Shown: positions 10,746 to 21,849 of the stretch, piece after piece | Layout: every line of letters starts with the position of its first letter | Numbering within the stretch: position 1 is the first letter of the stretch | From: Rhodamnia argentea | Taxonomy: Eukaryota; Streptophyta; Magnoliopsida; Myrtales; Myrtaceae | Direction of reading: 5' to 3' | Assembly: GCF_020921035.1 (NCBI RefSeq) | Contig: NC_063151.1 | Coordinates: 22,636,934-22,700,933 of the forward strand | Length of the DNA: 64,000 bases | Position numbers and translations under genes: made by a program | Notes under the pieces: model-generated | Told to the model about the DNA's origin: nothing | The model's database searches: none | What the model saw: the letters and a program-made list of their open reading frames with translations, nothing else

Positions 10746-12131
10746 AATATTCTAGGAAAAATTTCAAATAAAGACTTGAAGTGAAGCAATTTTCTCAAAA
10801 GATGGCCCAAATTAAATATTGTTTCAAATAAGGGCTTGAAGTGATCAATTTAGTCTTGAATAAAGACTCGATTTTACCGGTTGGCCAAATCTTATTTTCG
10901 ATCAAGGGCATTTTTGTCAAAGTGCTTTTTTTCTTTATTTTCTTTTTTCTTGTTTCTTTCTCTGTTTCTTCTTTTTATTTCATCTTCCTCAAGCTCCTTT
11001 TCCCTATAGCTCGCCCCACCTGCGACCTAGTTGAATGACCAAGAGCAGGACCAGGACCAGCTTTTCATCCACCTCCATCTTCCACACTATCATCAGCCCC
11101 TCTCTCTGCATTATTCAAGCGCCGCTGGCCGTAAGATGCACTCTGAATCTATTTAATGGTTTTTGGGTACATCTCCTACGGTGCACTTGTTTGAATGAAA
11201 GTGTTTCTGGAAATTAGTTTTCTGGGCTTTTACCCATTTAGTTCGCCAAAAATGACTTAGTCAAAGAAAAACGATTTTTGGTCAACGAAAAATTAATGCA
11301 TAAAATTTAAAAAGTGAATTTCTAAATTTATAGAGGTGAAAACACTTTCCAGAATTGTTCATGACAATTTTTTTAATATTTTAATGCATTAGTTTTTTAT
11401 TTTATTTAATTCTTGTTTTTCTTTTTCTTTTTCTTTTTCCTTCTTACTCCATTGCAATCGGCCGACGGAGGCCATGGACGAGCTCGAGGCTCGCCGGGTT
11501 AGCGGGCCTCGAGCTCGCCGGTGGCTGTCATTGGCCTATCCCAATAGAGGAAGAAAGGAGAAGAAAAAGAAAGAAAGAAAATTAATTTTTTTAGCCTAAG
11601 ATAAAATTATAAGATTGAAGTCAATTTTCAAATGAGATCCAAATGTAAGAAACTATTTTCGATCACATATCATCAAACAAAGAAAATCTAATCATTTTCT
11701 TGAAAAATGATTTCCTCGAAAGTGTTTTCTTTCAAGATAAAGTTTTTTTCCCAAACAAACACGCCCTTAGATTAATGGTTTCAATAGAAAGGAGTACATC
11801 TCTTAGAGAAAACATCTTGTCCACCACCGCCCTCGACAAAAATTTGATCTAAGCCGTAGATCAAGCGCATATGAGACCGGATCTAATGTGTCCCGAGGAA
11901 CTAAGAATTTCGTCGGAGGAGGAGTCGACCAGCATAAATAACTTCACTCCAGCTTCTTATCGCTAGACCAACAAGAGTCGGCGTGAGGACACAAAGCATG
12001 CAAACTCGTAGGCGGGGGAGCTATATGGACAACATTTAGGCCATTATGAGACAACGTTTACTTTGAATCCCTTTTTTGGGAAAATGGTTTCACTTCAGGC
12101 TTTTATTTGAAAATTTTCTAATCTTCTAACA
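10746..12131. repeat. Inverted-repeat element, about 1.4 kb, with another element nested inside
   Basis: The left arm around 10746-10806 (atttcaaataaagacttgaagtgaagcaatttt) reappears as a reverse complement at about 12067-12131 (ttttcaaataaaagcctgaagtgaaaccatttt). The left side also has a second partial copy at about 10820-10850. No transposase is recognisable between the arms. The segment at 11180-11770 inside has its own inverted ends, so this is a nested structure. Confidence 0.5.
11180..11770. repeat. Foldback/MITE-like element with GC-rich centre, nested in a larger one
   Basis: The left end (acttgtttgaatgaaagtgtttctgg) and the right end (reverse complement gggcgtgtttgtttgggaaaaaaac...gaaagaaaacactttc) are inverted relatives. 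The middle (about 11458-11545) is a GC-rich block with cgagctcgaggctcgccggg and its inverted partner cctcgagctcgccgg. The type with ends reading gtgtttgtttgg...gaaaac is recognisable in degraded form at about 12770-13235 and 60290-60475. Confidence 0.5.
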
Positions 12132-12768
12132 CTCCCTCTCATGCGCTGAATGAACTTTGGCTTGAGACTAAGTGTGAGAATATGTAATTAAGAAGACAAA
12201 TAAAGGGGTTTGTAAGTATTTGAATTCGGGATCTCTCCCTGCCCTAAGATCATGCGAAATTTTGTGAAACTACTCCCAACTAATTTAAGAATTTAAACAG
12301 TCACATAAATATGTAATTTAATATTTAAAATACTCTTAAGAATGGAAATTGTGACAGGGCATAGGGAAATGGCAAAATTGGCTATGGACAGGAGATAGAC
12401 AAAAAGGGAGGGTCCGAAAATGGGCCGGTGCAGGCCGGGGCATGCGCTGCGCCAATTCACTGGAGACCGGGGGCTCCACTGCAGAGCGACATGTCGTTTC
12501 ACTGTCAATATTCTAACAACAAGCGCAAACGACATGCAGTGACTGCCTCAAAAAGAACATTTTCGGACACCATCTTGGAGTCTTATGATCTCTCCCCATC
12601 TCATCATTACTTTTTCATACGACTGGTTGCTTTGCTTTGGTCATGGGGCTCAAGAGTACATGGCGAGCACGCCTGCTTTGTCTTCTTTCATTAATTATTT
12701 CTTCATTTGAGAAAGAGTCTCGCTTTGGTCTTTGAATTAAGTCTCAATTATACCCAACAAAGAAGCGC
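12132..12768. other. No gene recognised
   Basis: Short ORFs overlap on both strands around 12293-12694, without conserved motifs. The sequence between 12170 and 12260 reads like common dispersed plant repeat DNA. Confidence 0.35.
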
Positions 12769-12769
12769 C

Positions 12770-13235
12770 AACTTTTGAGATCCATAAACCTTGCTAGCCT
12801 CGAGCGAGCTCGATAAGCTCGACCTCGCCGGATCTGGCGAGGCCCGACCACGCCGGATCTGGCGAGGCCCGACCACACCTGTGGCCAGCGAGGCTAGTCC
12901 CTCGCCTGTGGCTGATCACCAACCATTGTGGCTGGCAACCGGCAAGAAGAAGAAAAAAAGAAAAAAAAAACTATTGAAATAAAATTATTAAAAAATTTGA
13001 AACTTTTTTAAAATAACTAAAAAAGGAATATGAAGGAGTGCACGGAGGAAAGATGAGGAAACATGATTTTCGAAAAGAGGAAATCATTTTCCCCACTTTT
13101 AAAGGTATTTTGTATATTGGTGAAAAATGTTTTCTTTGACTAGTTTATTTTCTGTGAACCAAACATTGAAAAATTGGAAAATTTTTTTCCTAGAAGTTAT
13201 TTTCCGTGAAACAAACGGAGCCTTAGTCTCTACTG
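12770..13235. repeat. Degraded foldback element with GC-rich core holding a short tandem repeat
   Basis: The core has ctcgccggatctggcgaggcccgaccac twice in tandem (about 12824-12875), each with an internal hairpin, followed by tgtggc / gtggctg words. The right side carries repeated enhancer-like words (gaaaaatgttttctttgac, ttttccgtgaaacaaacggagcc) that match the right end class of the element at 11180-11770. The left end is unclear. Confidence 0.45.
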
Positions 13236-13918
13236 AAAATATTTCTCTATTGAGCAATGAATTATTGAATTTCATGTTTAAGTGTTTGTTAAAGTTGCTA
13301 AGAATTTATGCATAGAACAGGTGTTTATGAAATTTTTTGTCATTTCATCATCATCTTACATTGGGTGCTGATTGCTGAGGAAGCATTTACAGATTCCAAG
13401 GCATAAAAGGAAAAAGGCAAGGGAGAGACAAAGCGGGGTCGCTAGGTATTTTACTAGCCAATGATTCTACTCAGTTGAATTTAGTTTGACTTTAGCAAAT
13501 TGTTCTTACTTAAAAAAAAAAAAAATCATTTGGCCACTATGGAGAATCTGGGGACAAAGAGAACTAAAACTGTGCCTAAAGAGTTGTCATACGATTGGAA
13601 AAATGTTCATTGCCTTTTCGTTGTCCTAAAACAAAGGTTGGTACATGTAGCTCCATCCCATCGCATTTGGTTTAGATTATGTTTGAGCAAAACGTTAATT
13701 ATATCGATTGGAGGGTGTTATTGGTTTGATTTGAAATCGAGTATCCGCAAACAAATAGCAAGTGAAAACACCCCCGAATTGTTGGACACAACAATCTCGA
13801 AATTCCAACAGAAAATAAGATACCAACTAATGTTGTTGGCCCCAAAAATCAATGAAAAGGACATTAGTAAGAAGCATGCTCCAAATGCTCTGCAAAACCA
13901 AGGGAAAATAACATTGAT
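13236..13918. other. No gene recognised
   Basis: A plus-strand ORF at 13500-13934 (144 codons) starts in a poly-A tract and shows no family motif or signal peptide. It is taken as a chance frame. Confidence 0.4.
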
Positions 13919-13919
13919 A

Positions 13920-14360
13920 ATCCCTAAACTTTGACTCAATATGCAATGGTCATTCTTAGCGTTTCAATTTGTCCAATATGGCCATTGAACAAGTTCTAAA
14001 TGTTCAATGTAGTACCCTATCAATATTGAAAGTTCGATAGCGTCTTTTTGTTAGTTTGAGTTAACAAATTTTACTGACATGCCCTTTAATATGTTAGGAT
14101 TTAACAATAAACGGCCAAAAAGAAAATACAAAACATAATAGAAGATGGATAAGGAAATGAAGTCCACTGTCATATGTATTTATATTATACAGACCGTCAT
14201 TTCAAGAGTACAACTTAGTATTATCCATATCATCGAATGATATCTGACCCATTGTTTGATCCAATAGAAGGACAACATTGAACATTTAAGAATATTTGAA
14301 TGACCACAAACAATCAAAAGTCTACAAACGACACGGTACAATGGGCTACAGTTTAGGAAG
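13920..14360. repeat. Foldback element, about 440 bp
   Basis: The left part (ttctaaatgttcaatgtagtacccta, near 14000-14025) is matched by the reverse complement of the right part (tcttaaatgttcaatgttgtccttcta, near 14262-14290). The outer words cctaaactttgac and, inverted, cctaaactg also correspond. There is no coding content. It lies about 430 bp upstream of the PIN6-like promoter. Confidence 0.45.
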
Positions 14361-14798
14361 TTTTAGTGTACCTGCAAGAAAATAATGTTCTTAACGCGGA
14401 GATTTCAATGTGGCTAATGCTCAAAACCTACTCAATTACTCAACGCGCCACTCATGTTTCTCTCCCCTCTAACCTACGACAAAGAATTCTAGCCGGGCCC
14501 CTTTCGTGCAAATCATCGAAACACACGAAATGGAAAATCCCACTAGGGGATGTAGCAAAGTTAATGCAGAACCATATAATTTCTCAATAGAGCACGACCA
14601 AAAGGGTGGCATTATTTTCCACGTGGCGTATGAAGACACGCAAATCTCCAAACGAATCTTTTAATCATCACTTAGCTAAATCTTTAATCATCATTTAGCT
14701 AATTCCTTAATCAACCACCGCACTGACCCTCTAACCGCAGTACCTGTCGAGGGAAATTACGTGGTTCCACTAGGGGACGACTCCGCCCCTGCCTTTTC

Positions 14799-14806
14799 TA
14801 TATAAT
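14799..14806 (+). promoter_or_regulatory. TATA box of the PIN6-like gene
   Basis: The string ctatataatc lies about 65 bp upstream of the ATG at 14868 and is followed by a CT-rich leader. Spacing fits a plant core promoter with a short 5' UTR. Confidence 0.65.
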
Positions 14807-14867
14807 CTCTCTCATCCCTCTCCTAAGACAAAACCTAGAACAAGTTAGAGACGGAGAGAGAGAGAGG

Positions 14868-17509
14868 ATGATAACATCGGACGACCTGTACAAGGTGATG
14901 TGCGCCATGGCCCCTCTCTACTTCGCGATGCTGGTCGCCTACGCGTCGGTCAAGTGGTGGAAGATCTTCACACCCGCCCAGTGCTCCGGCATCAACCGCT
15001 TCGTCGCGGTCTTCGCCGTCCCCGTCCTCTCCTTCCACTTCATATCCCAGAACAACCCTTACGAGATGGACACCCGATTCATCGCTGCCGACACCCTCTC
15101 GAAGGTCCTCGTGCTCGCTTCTTTCTCCGCTTGGACCGCCTTCTTCAGCGGCAGCTTAGAGTGGCTCATAACCCTGTTCTCGGTCGCCACTTTGCCCAAC
15201 ACTCTGGTCATGGGCATACCTCTGTTGAAGGCCATGTATGGAGACTTCACTCAGAGCCTCATGGTCCAAGTTGTCGTGCTTCAGTGCATTATCTGGTACT
15301 AATTATATGCATAACTTCATTAATCCGGCCGGTATAACATAAGTTAAATATGGAAAATCTATAGTGTAATTGGCTTAGGTTGACTAGTCCTAGTTTTTTG
15401 GTTGGTTCAAGAGTTCGTAAGTCAATCTTTTGAAGCATGAACCGACAACGTGCATTGTTTGCATGTAATCTTTGCAGGTACACTCTTCTTCTCTTCCTAT
15501 TCGAATATAGAGCCGCCACCCAACTCATCCGAGACCAGTTTCCGGGCCCGACCGCAGCCTCCATAGCCAAGATTGAGCTCGACGGGGATGTCATATCGCT
15601 CGACGGTCGGGACCCAATATGCACCGAGTCCGAAGTCGATAACAACGGGCGGATCCGAGTCCGCATCCGACGGTCCACCTCGTCCGCCCCGGACTCCGCC
15701 TTATCTTCCACCATTGGCATCACCCCGAGAGCGTCCAATCTGTCCAACGTGGAGATCTTCTCAATAAACACTCCTGGACCTCTCCATGAGTATCACCATG
15801 CAGGCGCGGACATCTCATTTGGAATCGGGGACCTAGCCTTCGGGTACCGCTCCGCCAGCCCTCGGCTATCCGGGTACGCTTCATCGGACGCATACTCGCT
15901 CCAGCCGACTCCGCGCGCCTCGAACTTCAACGAGTTAGACACCATCTCCGTGACAACAGCCACTACACCGGTGTGGGTCAAGTCGCCGATTTCGGGGAAG
16001 GTTTTCAATAAACCGGCGTCACCGGTGCTTTCCGGCATAACAGGTACAACCATCAGCCTAATCTCGCATCGCCTCAAGCGACTAACTAAATCTACCATCT
16101 TTTGATCTCTATATCATTCTTGTTCTCATAGTAATAGTACGTGAGTTTAGATATTTTAATTATGAATGACCACACTAGATACGCTACGAGTTGGCAAAAT
16201 CAGCTGTGACAAAGCCAGGAACACCTGAAGCTATTGGTTGGATGCACATGGGAAGATATCCAACGTGCATGCAGCTTTTTTAAGCTGTTGATGCACAGGT
16301 GGTTCCCTCTGTCCACAGATGACGTCAAAAAGTGCAGAGGTGAAAAAACAAAGAGAGAGAAGAATCTGACACCATAACCTGATATATGAATAGGACAGGT
16401 TATTCACGGTATTAATGACAACACTTGGACCAGATCTGTGGAAGTTGATTGGGTATTTTTAGGGTGGAAAGTTTTAGCGGCCCCATGAAGCAGAGAGCGT
16501 GGACGATACTGATGTTCTTGTCTGGTTGGACATGGTAATTAGGGTTTTGCGATATGTAGCTGAGGTTGGTCACTGCACTAGTGGATAGGAGCTCTTCCAT
16601 TTTCCGTCCACACTAAAGACATGAAACTCAACCATAAAAGTTTGAAATAAGAATTCAAGTGATGTTGTAGCTAACATAGATAAATATCATTTGGACCCCT
16701 ATTTAAGCTACGATGAACTGACGTTGAAATATAAAAATTCGTCTCTCATTCATATATGGACGATTCTCTTGTCTATTACAAGGCGACCTGTGATTGGTCA
16801 TATGAAATAACAAAATTTTGAAAATTTAATTGCACTCGATAATCTTTTTTTCCAAAGAATAAAAAATTATTTGGACCATACCAATTGTTTGTTAGCATAC
16901 GTGTATTGCTTATTTTGTCATTAACAATTAGTAGTCTGAAATGCGCACAACAAATGTGCAACTTTTAAGTTGGTTATCTGTAACTAAGAAGCAACAACTA
17001 TTTTTCACAAGAACATAAAAGGGAGCAATTTGATTATCATTATGACAGAAACACAATTTGTGCTTTGATATTTCATTTCGCGTCTTTTTGACATATAGTA
17101 TCTCATGGTTAAGTATTTTTCCAGAAGTACCTTCTCATCTTAAGTAATGTAAGACATATATTAAAGCGTTCTTACAAACTTTAATTGGCGCAAATTTCAT
17201 ATCACGCGTTCTTCTTTGATATATGAATACAATTCACTTGTCGATATATTCATTAATGACTCGATTTTCAGAATTTATGATTGTACAGCAATTTTTATGT
17301 CCCTTAGTATCAACTCTTTGACTTCTGTGGCGCTTAGGATTCTTCATAGCCTTACTCGTCTCCGGTCAAACACGAAAACAAAGTTTGGGAAACATGGTGG
17401 TTGAAAACCCAACTTGTCTTTGAAAATATAGCAGTAAAAATTCGATCTTTTTCCCCTCTTTTGCCCTGACTTTGCTTTTGATCATTTCACACAATGCTTT
17501 CCACTACCT

Positions 17510-17562
<53 letters not shown>

Positions 17563-20500
17563 CAGAATAAGACAGGGTGGCCCCCTCAGACACCAGAGAA
17601 AACCATTAAAAGTAAGGCAGAACAAGCACGGTCAAAGCTGTCTTGAAAACTTTCCAACAAATTTTATCAAGTCATGTCCCCAATCCATCGTTGCCATCAT
17701 TGGCTTGGAGCACGTGCATGATCATTGAAGGCAAATTTGGCATTCATCTTTAAAGAAAAATCCTGTTGTAATAATGATCGGGCGAAATGATGGTGAGCCA
17801 ATGTTTTCTCGCTATAATTATTTTGCTGTAAGAAGTGGAGGATGTTGCCATTGAAAAATGTTGCTAGGTCTACCAAGCGGGTTTCAGCTTGACTTTCTGT
17901 TTTAATGTTTGATCATTCATTTTTTTTTTCCTTTCTTTCTAATGTTAGGGTTGTGACTTTTTCCGGGAATGCAAGAAAAACGGTCTGAGAAAACTTTAGA
18001 CTCTGGTGAGAAATTTAAGGTAGATCCAACATGAGATGCGTGCTAGGCAGTTTATGCTCTAAGCTCAATAAGTGACACCGACCGTCGGTCAAACTTAATG
18101 AAACGATGTTTATGTGCGTTGTGATCTCGAACTAATGTTCTTTATGTGTCCTAATTGGGCCACAGAACAGCTCATACTTTATAGTCATGTTGATTTTCAT
18201 AAAGCACGTGGTGAAATGTACAAAACTTGTTTGAACGGCAATAACTCGATGGTTACAGGCCAATGTTTCTCCACAATCTTATGCAGGCATTCTAGAATGG
18301 ACTTGGTATATGTTTAAATGACCTGGGTAGCTAGTGTAATCTTCTTCAGTGCATGTTGGAAGTAACTCTTGTTATTAGAAATATCGAAATCACAAATGAC
18401 CCGGGTCTTGTTTTCTTCCATCCCAACCAATCTTTTGGTTAGTAAATAACGTACATGAACATCACCAACATTTATATTCAGTTAAATTAGCATGCGGATG
18501 ATATCCATAACTTATGACCCACCAATTATATATGAATCATTGTAAAGCTGTTGATGCATGCAAGTCTAATACAAATCTTGGCTTTGCATTTCACATTGAT
18601 TGCTTTTATTTTTGCCTTAATTTGTTGAAATTTATGTGTTACGTGATTTCATGGTGACACAGAGAAAGAGATAAGCTTCAGGGAATGCACAGTAACTTCT
18701 GGGGCAGAGCCACCTGATAAGAAGCAAGAGGCAACAGCAGCAGCAACCCCACAAGAAATGCCAAACGCCTTGGTCATGATGAAGCTCATCCTCACGGTCG
18801 TGGGAAGAAAGCTCTGTCGCAACCCCAACACGTACTCCAGCATTCTGGGGCTCCTTTGGTCTCTCATCTCGTTCAAGTGAGTCGTCTACAGACATCTTGG
18901 GTGGAAAGCTGATTTAACAATGCAAAAACCTACAAATTCCAAATTTTATATTATGATTAGCTGCAACAAATATGATGAAATGCACATTTGAAGTGACGCT
19001 CTCTGTGTGAGATTCAACTTTTATTCAATACTAAAATCTTGAAATCTTCCAGGCCATAGAAAAAGTCTCTTAAAATGGTCTAACTTACGATAATTTTCCT
19101 TAAAAAAAAATGCTCCAGTGACAAAGATAAAACAGTATAAACTACAGAGTTTTGCTAGAATTTTGACACAACTTGATAAGTCTTAACCCTAGCGGCTCAA
19201 CTGGTCGTGACTTACCATATTATGTATCTTAACCACGAATTTATGAATAATAACACGAATATAAAAATGGGGTTTTGTCACAATTTCATATGAAATGTTA
19301 AGGTAAGTTCTTATCGAACATCAAATATGACTAATTTATTCCTATATTGCTTGCAGTTTGTCCCATTTATCTGTCTATCAATTTTGCAAGCCAGTTTCAT
19401 TTTTCCTTTCTATTCTACAATACTATTGTTTGCTGAAATTAATTTTTTTTTCCAGATGGAATGTGGGGATGCCCAGCTTGGTGAAATATTCAATAAAGAT
19501 CATATCAGATGCTGGTCTTGGGATGGCAATGTTCAGCTTAGGTACACAGCAAAAGAGAAAGAAGAAGAAAACAACACAGAGAATCTGCTTTTCTTGCATG
19601 CTTTTGTTTTACCTCTGCACTTTCCCCCATGGCATGCAGATCCAGCGATGGACCTTTCACGCCCTCCACTCACATCCTCTCTCTCTCTCTCTCTCTCTAA
19701 CGAAAACGACTTGTCGTCACATTGAATAACGAAAACGACTGTGTGCCTGAGTACATTTAAAACAATCTTTGACATGGACGGTCGATTCAATTTGGGAGGT
19801 TTTCTGCTGCATTGTGTTGTAGGACTGTTCATGGCCCTCCAGCCCCGGATCATCGCCTGCGGCACCAAGATGGCGACGATCTCGATGGCGATCCGCTTCA
19901 TCTCCGGGCCTCTGGTCATGTCGGCCGCGTCCCTCGCGGTCAGGTTGAGAGGAGCGCGGCTTCACGCGGCCATAGTGCAGGTCAAACCCTACTCATATAA
20001 TGATGGGATAAAGATACTGCATTTCTTTTTCAACCAACCTCTATAATTAACCCATTGTGCCGGATTGAAACGTTAGTATATCAAGCAAAGGTAGGACTTT
20101 TGTAGAACCCTGTATTATAATATGTCTGATACACTGTCATCAATCGTATCCCCCCACACCATCTACAAAACGAGTCTACCTAATATATTTTTGTTTTCAA
20201 AAACCTACTCATTTTTAAGTTTCTAACCATTAAAAGTTTTGAATTTTTTTCTTCTTTTTGTCTAATCTAATCTCAGGCTGCTCTTCCACAAGGGATTGTC
20301 CCATTTGTATTTGCTAGGGAATATGGGGTGCATCCAGATATTCTTAGCACAGGGTAAGTTAAAAAGCAAAGTCTGTCCCCTTTTTTTATCTTAGTTTTTA
20401 TTGTATATGATGTGCTTTGTGTTTTCTTGGCAGGGTAATATTTGGGATGTTGGTTTCTTTGCCAGTGACCCTCCTTTATTACATAATTCTAGGCCTATGA
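14868..20500 (+). CDS. PIN6: PIN-FORMED auxin efflux carrier, PIN6-like, 7 exons
   Basis: Exons: 14868-15295, 15478-16043, 18663-18876, 19456-19541, 19823-19980, 20277-20353, 20434-20500. All junctions are GT-AG and in frame, giving 531 residues. The N-terminal membrane domain shows [27 protein letters not shown], the [11 protein letters not shown] segment and [13 protein letters not shown] hydrophilic loop (about residues 160-365) carries [26 protein letters not shown] and [20 protein letters not shown]. The C-terminal domain has [63 protein letters not shown] and the last helix [17 protein letters not shown] proteins export auxin from the cell or into the ER; PIN6 has been placed at both the ER and the plasma membrane. 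The loop is somewhat shorter than in Arabidopsis PIN6 (570 residues, from memory). Intron 2 is 2.6 kb and holds a long GA microsatellite. No disabling change is seen. Confidence 0.93.
17512..17560. repeat. (GA)n microsatellite in intron 2 of the PIN6-like gene
   Basis: About 24 GA units in an unbroken run, visible directly. Confidence 0.95.
19676..19698. repeat. (CT)n microsatellite in intron 4 of the PIN6-like gene
   Basis: A short CT run about 125 bp before the exon 5 acceptor, visible directly. Confidence 0.85.
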
Positions 20501-20945
20501 ATAGGAGAAATGTAGATCGTGTCAAAGAAAGCCTAGTTAGAAGAATATTATTAAATTTTCTTCGAGCGCTTTTCTTCTCTTTTTTTTTTTTTTTAGTTTA
20601 ATTTTGTGATATCCGTGAATCCTATGACATCATATTTACCACCTTTCCTTTTAAATTAGAACAACTGATCTTATGTCTCGGCATCCAATTTTGTCCTAAT
20701 GCTTCCTTAGTTCATGAACTCATTTTATTGGGTTCACCAAAGCTTTAGATTTTCTGAGCCAGCAAAGGCTATTTGATGAATTTGACTGTCGATCATCAAG
20801 AAAATTAAAAATATAATTAAAGAGGTAAATAATTCAAGCGAGAGTTAGTACTCCGAATTTAGGTGTTAATTTAATCTAACAAATTTGATAAGCCATTGTT
20901 GTTCAAATTAGTGATTTAATATATGAGGAAGTAACACGAATCAAG
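20501..20945. other. 3' flank of the PIN6-like gene, no further gene
   Basis: AT-rich DNA with a T tract at 20579-20595; a poly-A signal could lie here, but none is distinctive. Confidence 0.4.
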
Positions 20946-20947
20946 TC

Positions 20948-21166
20948 TTAAAACTTGTTAAGAAAGTGCAATAGAATCTCAAAACTTTCGAAAAGTTCAA
21001 TCAATAAAAGGACTTGGTTTCACCAATCTGATAAGTTTTAACACTTGATTGCACTTTTTGAAAGCTTTAGGACTCAAGTGCACTTTCCAACAAATTTTAA
21101 GATTTAATTGTATTTTTTGAAAGTTTTGAGACTCAATTGCATTTTCGTGACATGTTTTGGGACTTT
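20948..21166. repeat. Small foldback element, about 220 bp
   Basis: Left arm: aagtcttaaaacttgttaagaaagtgcaatagaatctcaaaactttc. The reverse complement of the right end reads aagtcccaaaacatgtcacgaaaatgcaattgagtctcaaaactttc, a close match over the whole arm. The middle repeats the same gcactttttgaaagctttaggactcaa theme in the opposite sense. Confidence 0.6.
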
Positions 21167-21673
21167 GAATGTATTATGCTTGGAATTTACTAGCACCGAA
21201 AAACTCGTCCTTTTTTTTTACACGAAACTATACAATTCTGCGAGGAAACAAAAGACACTTTTGCAACCGTCACATGCATCCTAAATTCTAATCTTTTCAC
21301 AAACTCACAACTATAAATCAAACTACGAAGGAGAAATCCTAATCGCAAGGTCGAGAACAGATGAGATTGGTCCACAAGGTAGGGCTAACGCTTATCCTTA
21401 AAATTGGTCGTAGAGTCGCGGTTACCGAATAGTCAAATGACTATAGTTAATGCACTCCCACCAAGTTCAGTGCATGGCCGAAAGTCATCCATGACAGGTG
21501 ATTGATGTGCAACAACCCTCCCTAATCCAGCTTTGTTGGGGGTTGAGTGGAAATGCTGGAAACCAAGCATTTTGACTTGACAAAAAGAACATGTCAAAAG
21601 AGCCTAAAAAGGCAATGCAGTGTCATTTTCATTTCCCTTTTTCTATGTGTGTTTTCCAAACCCTATATTCGGC

Positions 21674-21849
21674 TCTGATACTATTTGCTGGAGGGAGATC
21701 ATCAAAAGGGAGCCTAAGTCCAAGCCCGTCAACATATCTAGTTAAATCCAACTTCACTCAAAAAGTTTAAACTAATGAGTTACGAAAGAACTAGCATATA
21801 CTTGCTGCTCAACACCACATCAATTCTCGGATGTGGGATTTCTCTAACA
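21674..21849 (-). mobile_element. Isolated short LTR (about 164 bp) with primer-binding site, TRIM-like
   Basis: On the minus strand the segment 21849-21686 begins TGTTAGAGAAATCCCACATC and ends CTCCAGCA, so it has TG...CA ends. It is followed at once by AATAGTATCAGAGCC (about 21685-21671), close to the TGGTATCAGAGC primer-binding site complementary to initiator tRNA-Met. No second LTR copy or coding region follows at lower coordinates, so this is the 5' end of a truncated short LTR retroelement. Confidence 0.6.

Noticed and set aside
13500-13934. Plus ORF of 144 codons
   Set aside because: It begins in a poly-A tract, has no family signature and runs into a repeat at its end.
14900-15337. 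Plus-strand ORF of 145 codons in PIN exon 1
   Set aside because: It is the alternate frame of the PIN6-like exon and is Arg/His-rich as expected of a shifted GC-rich frame.
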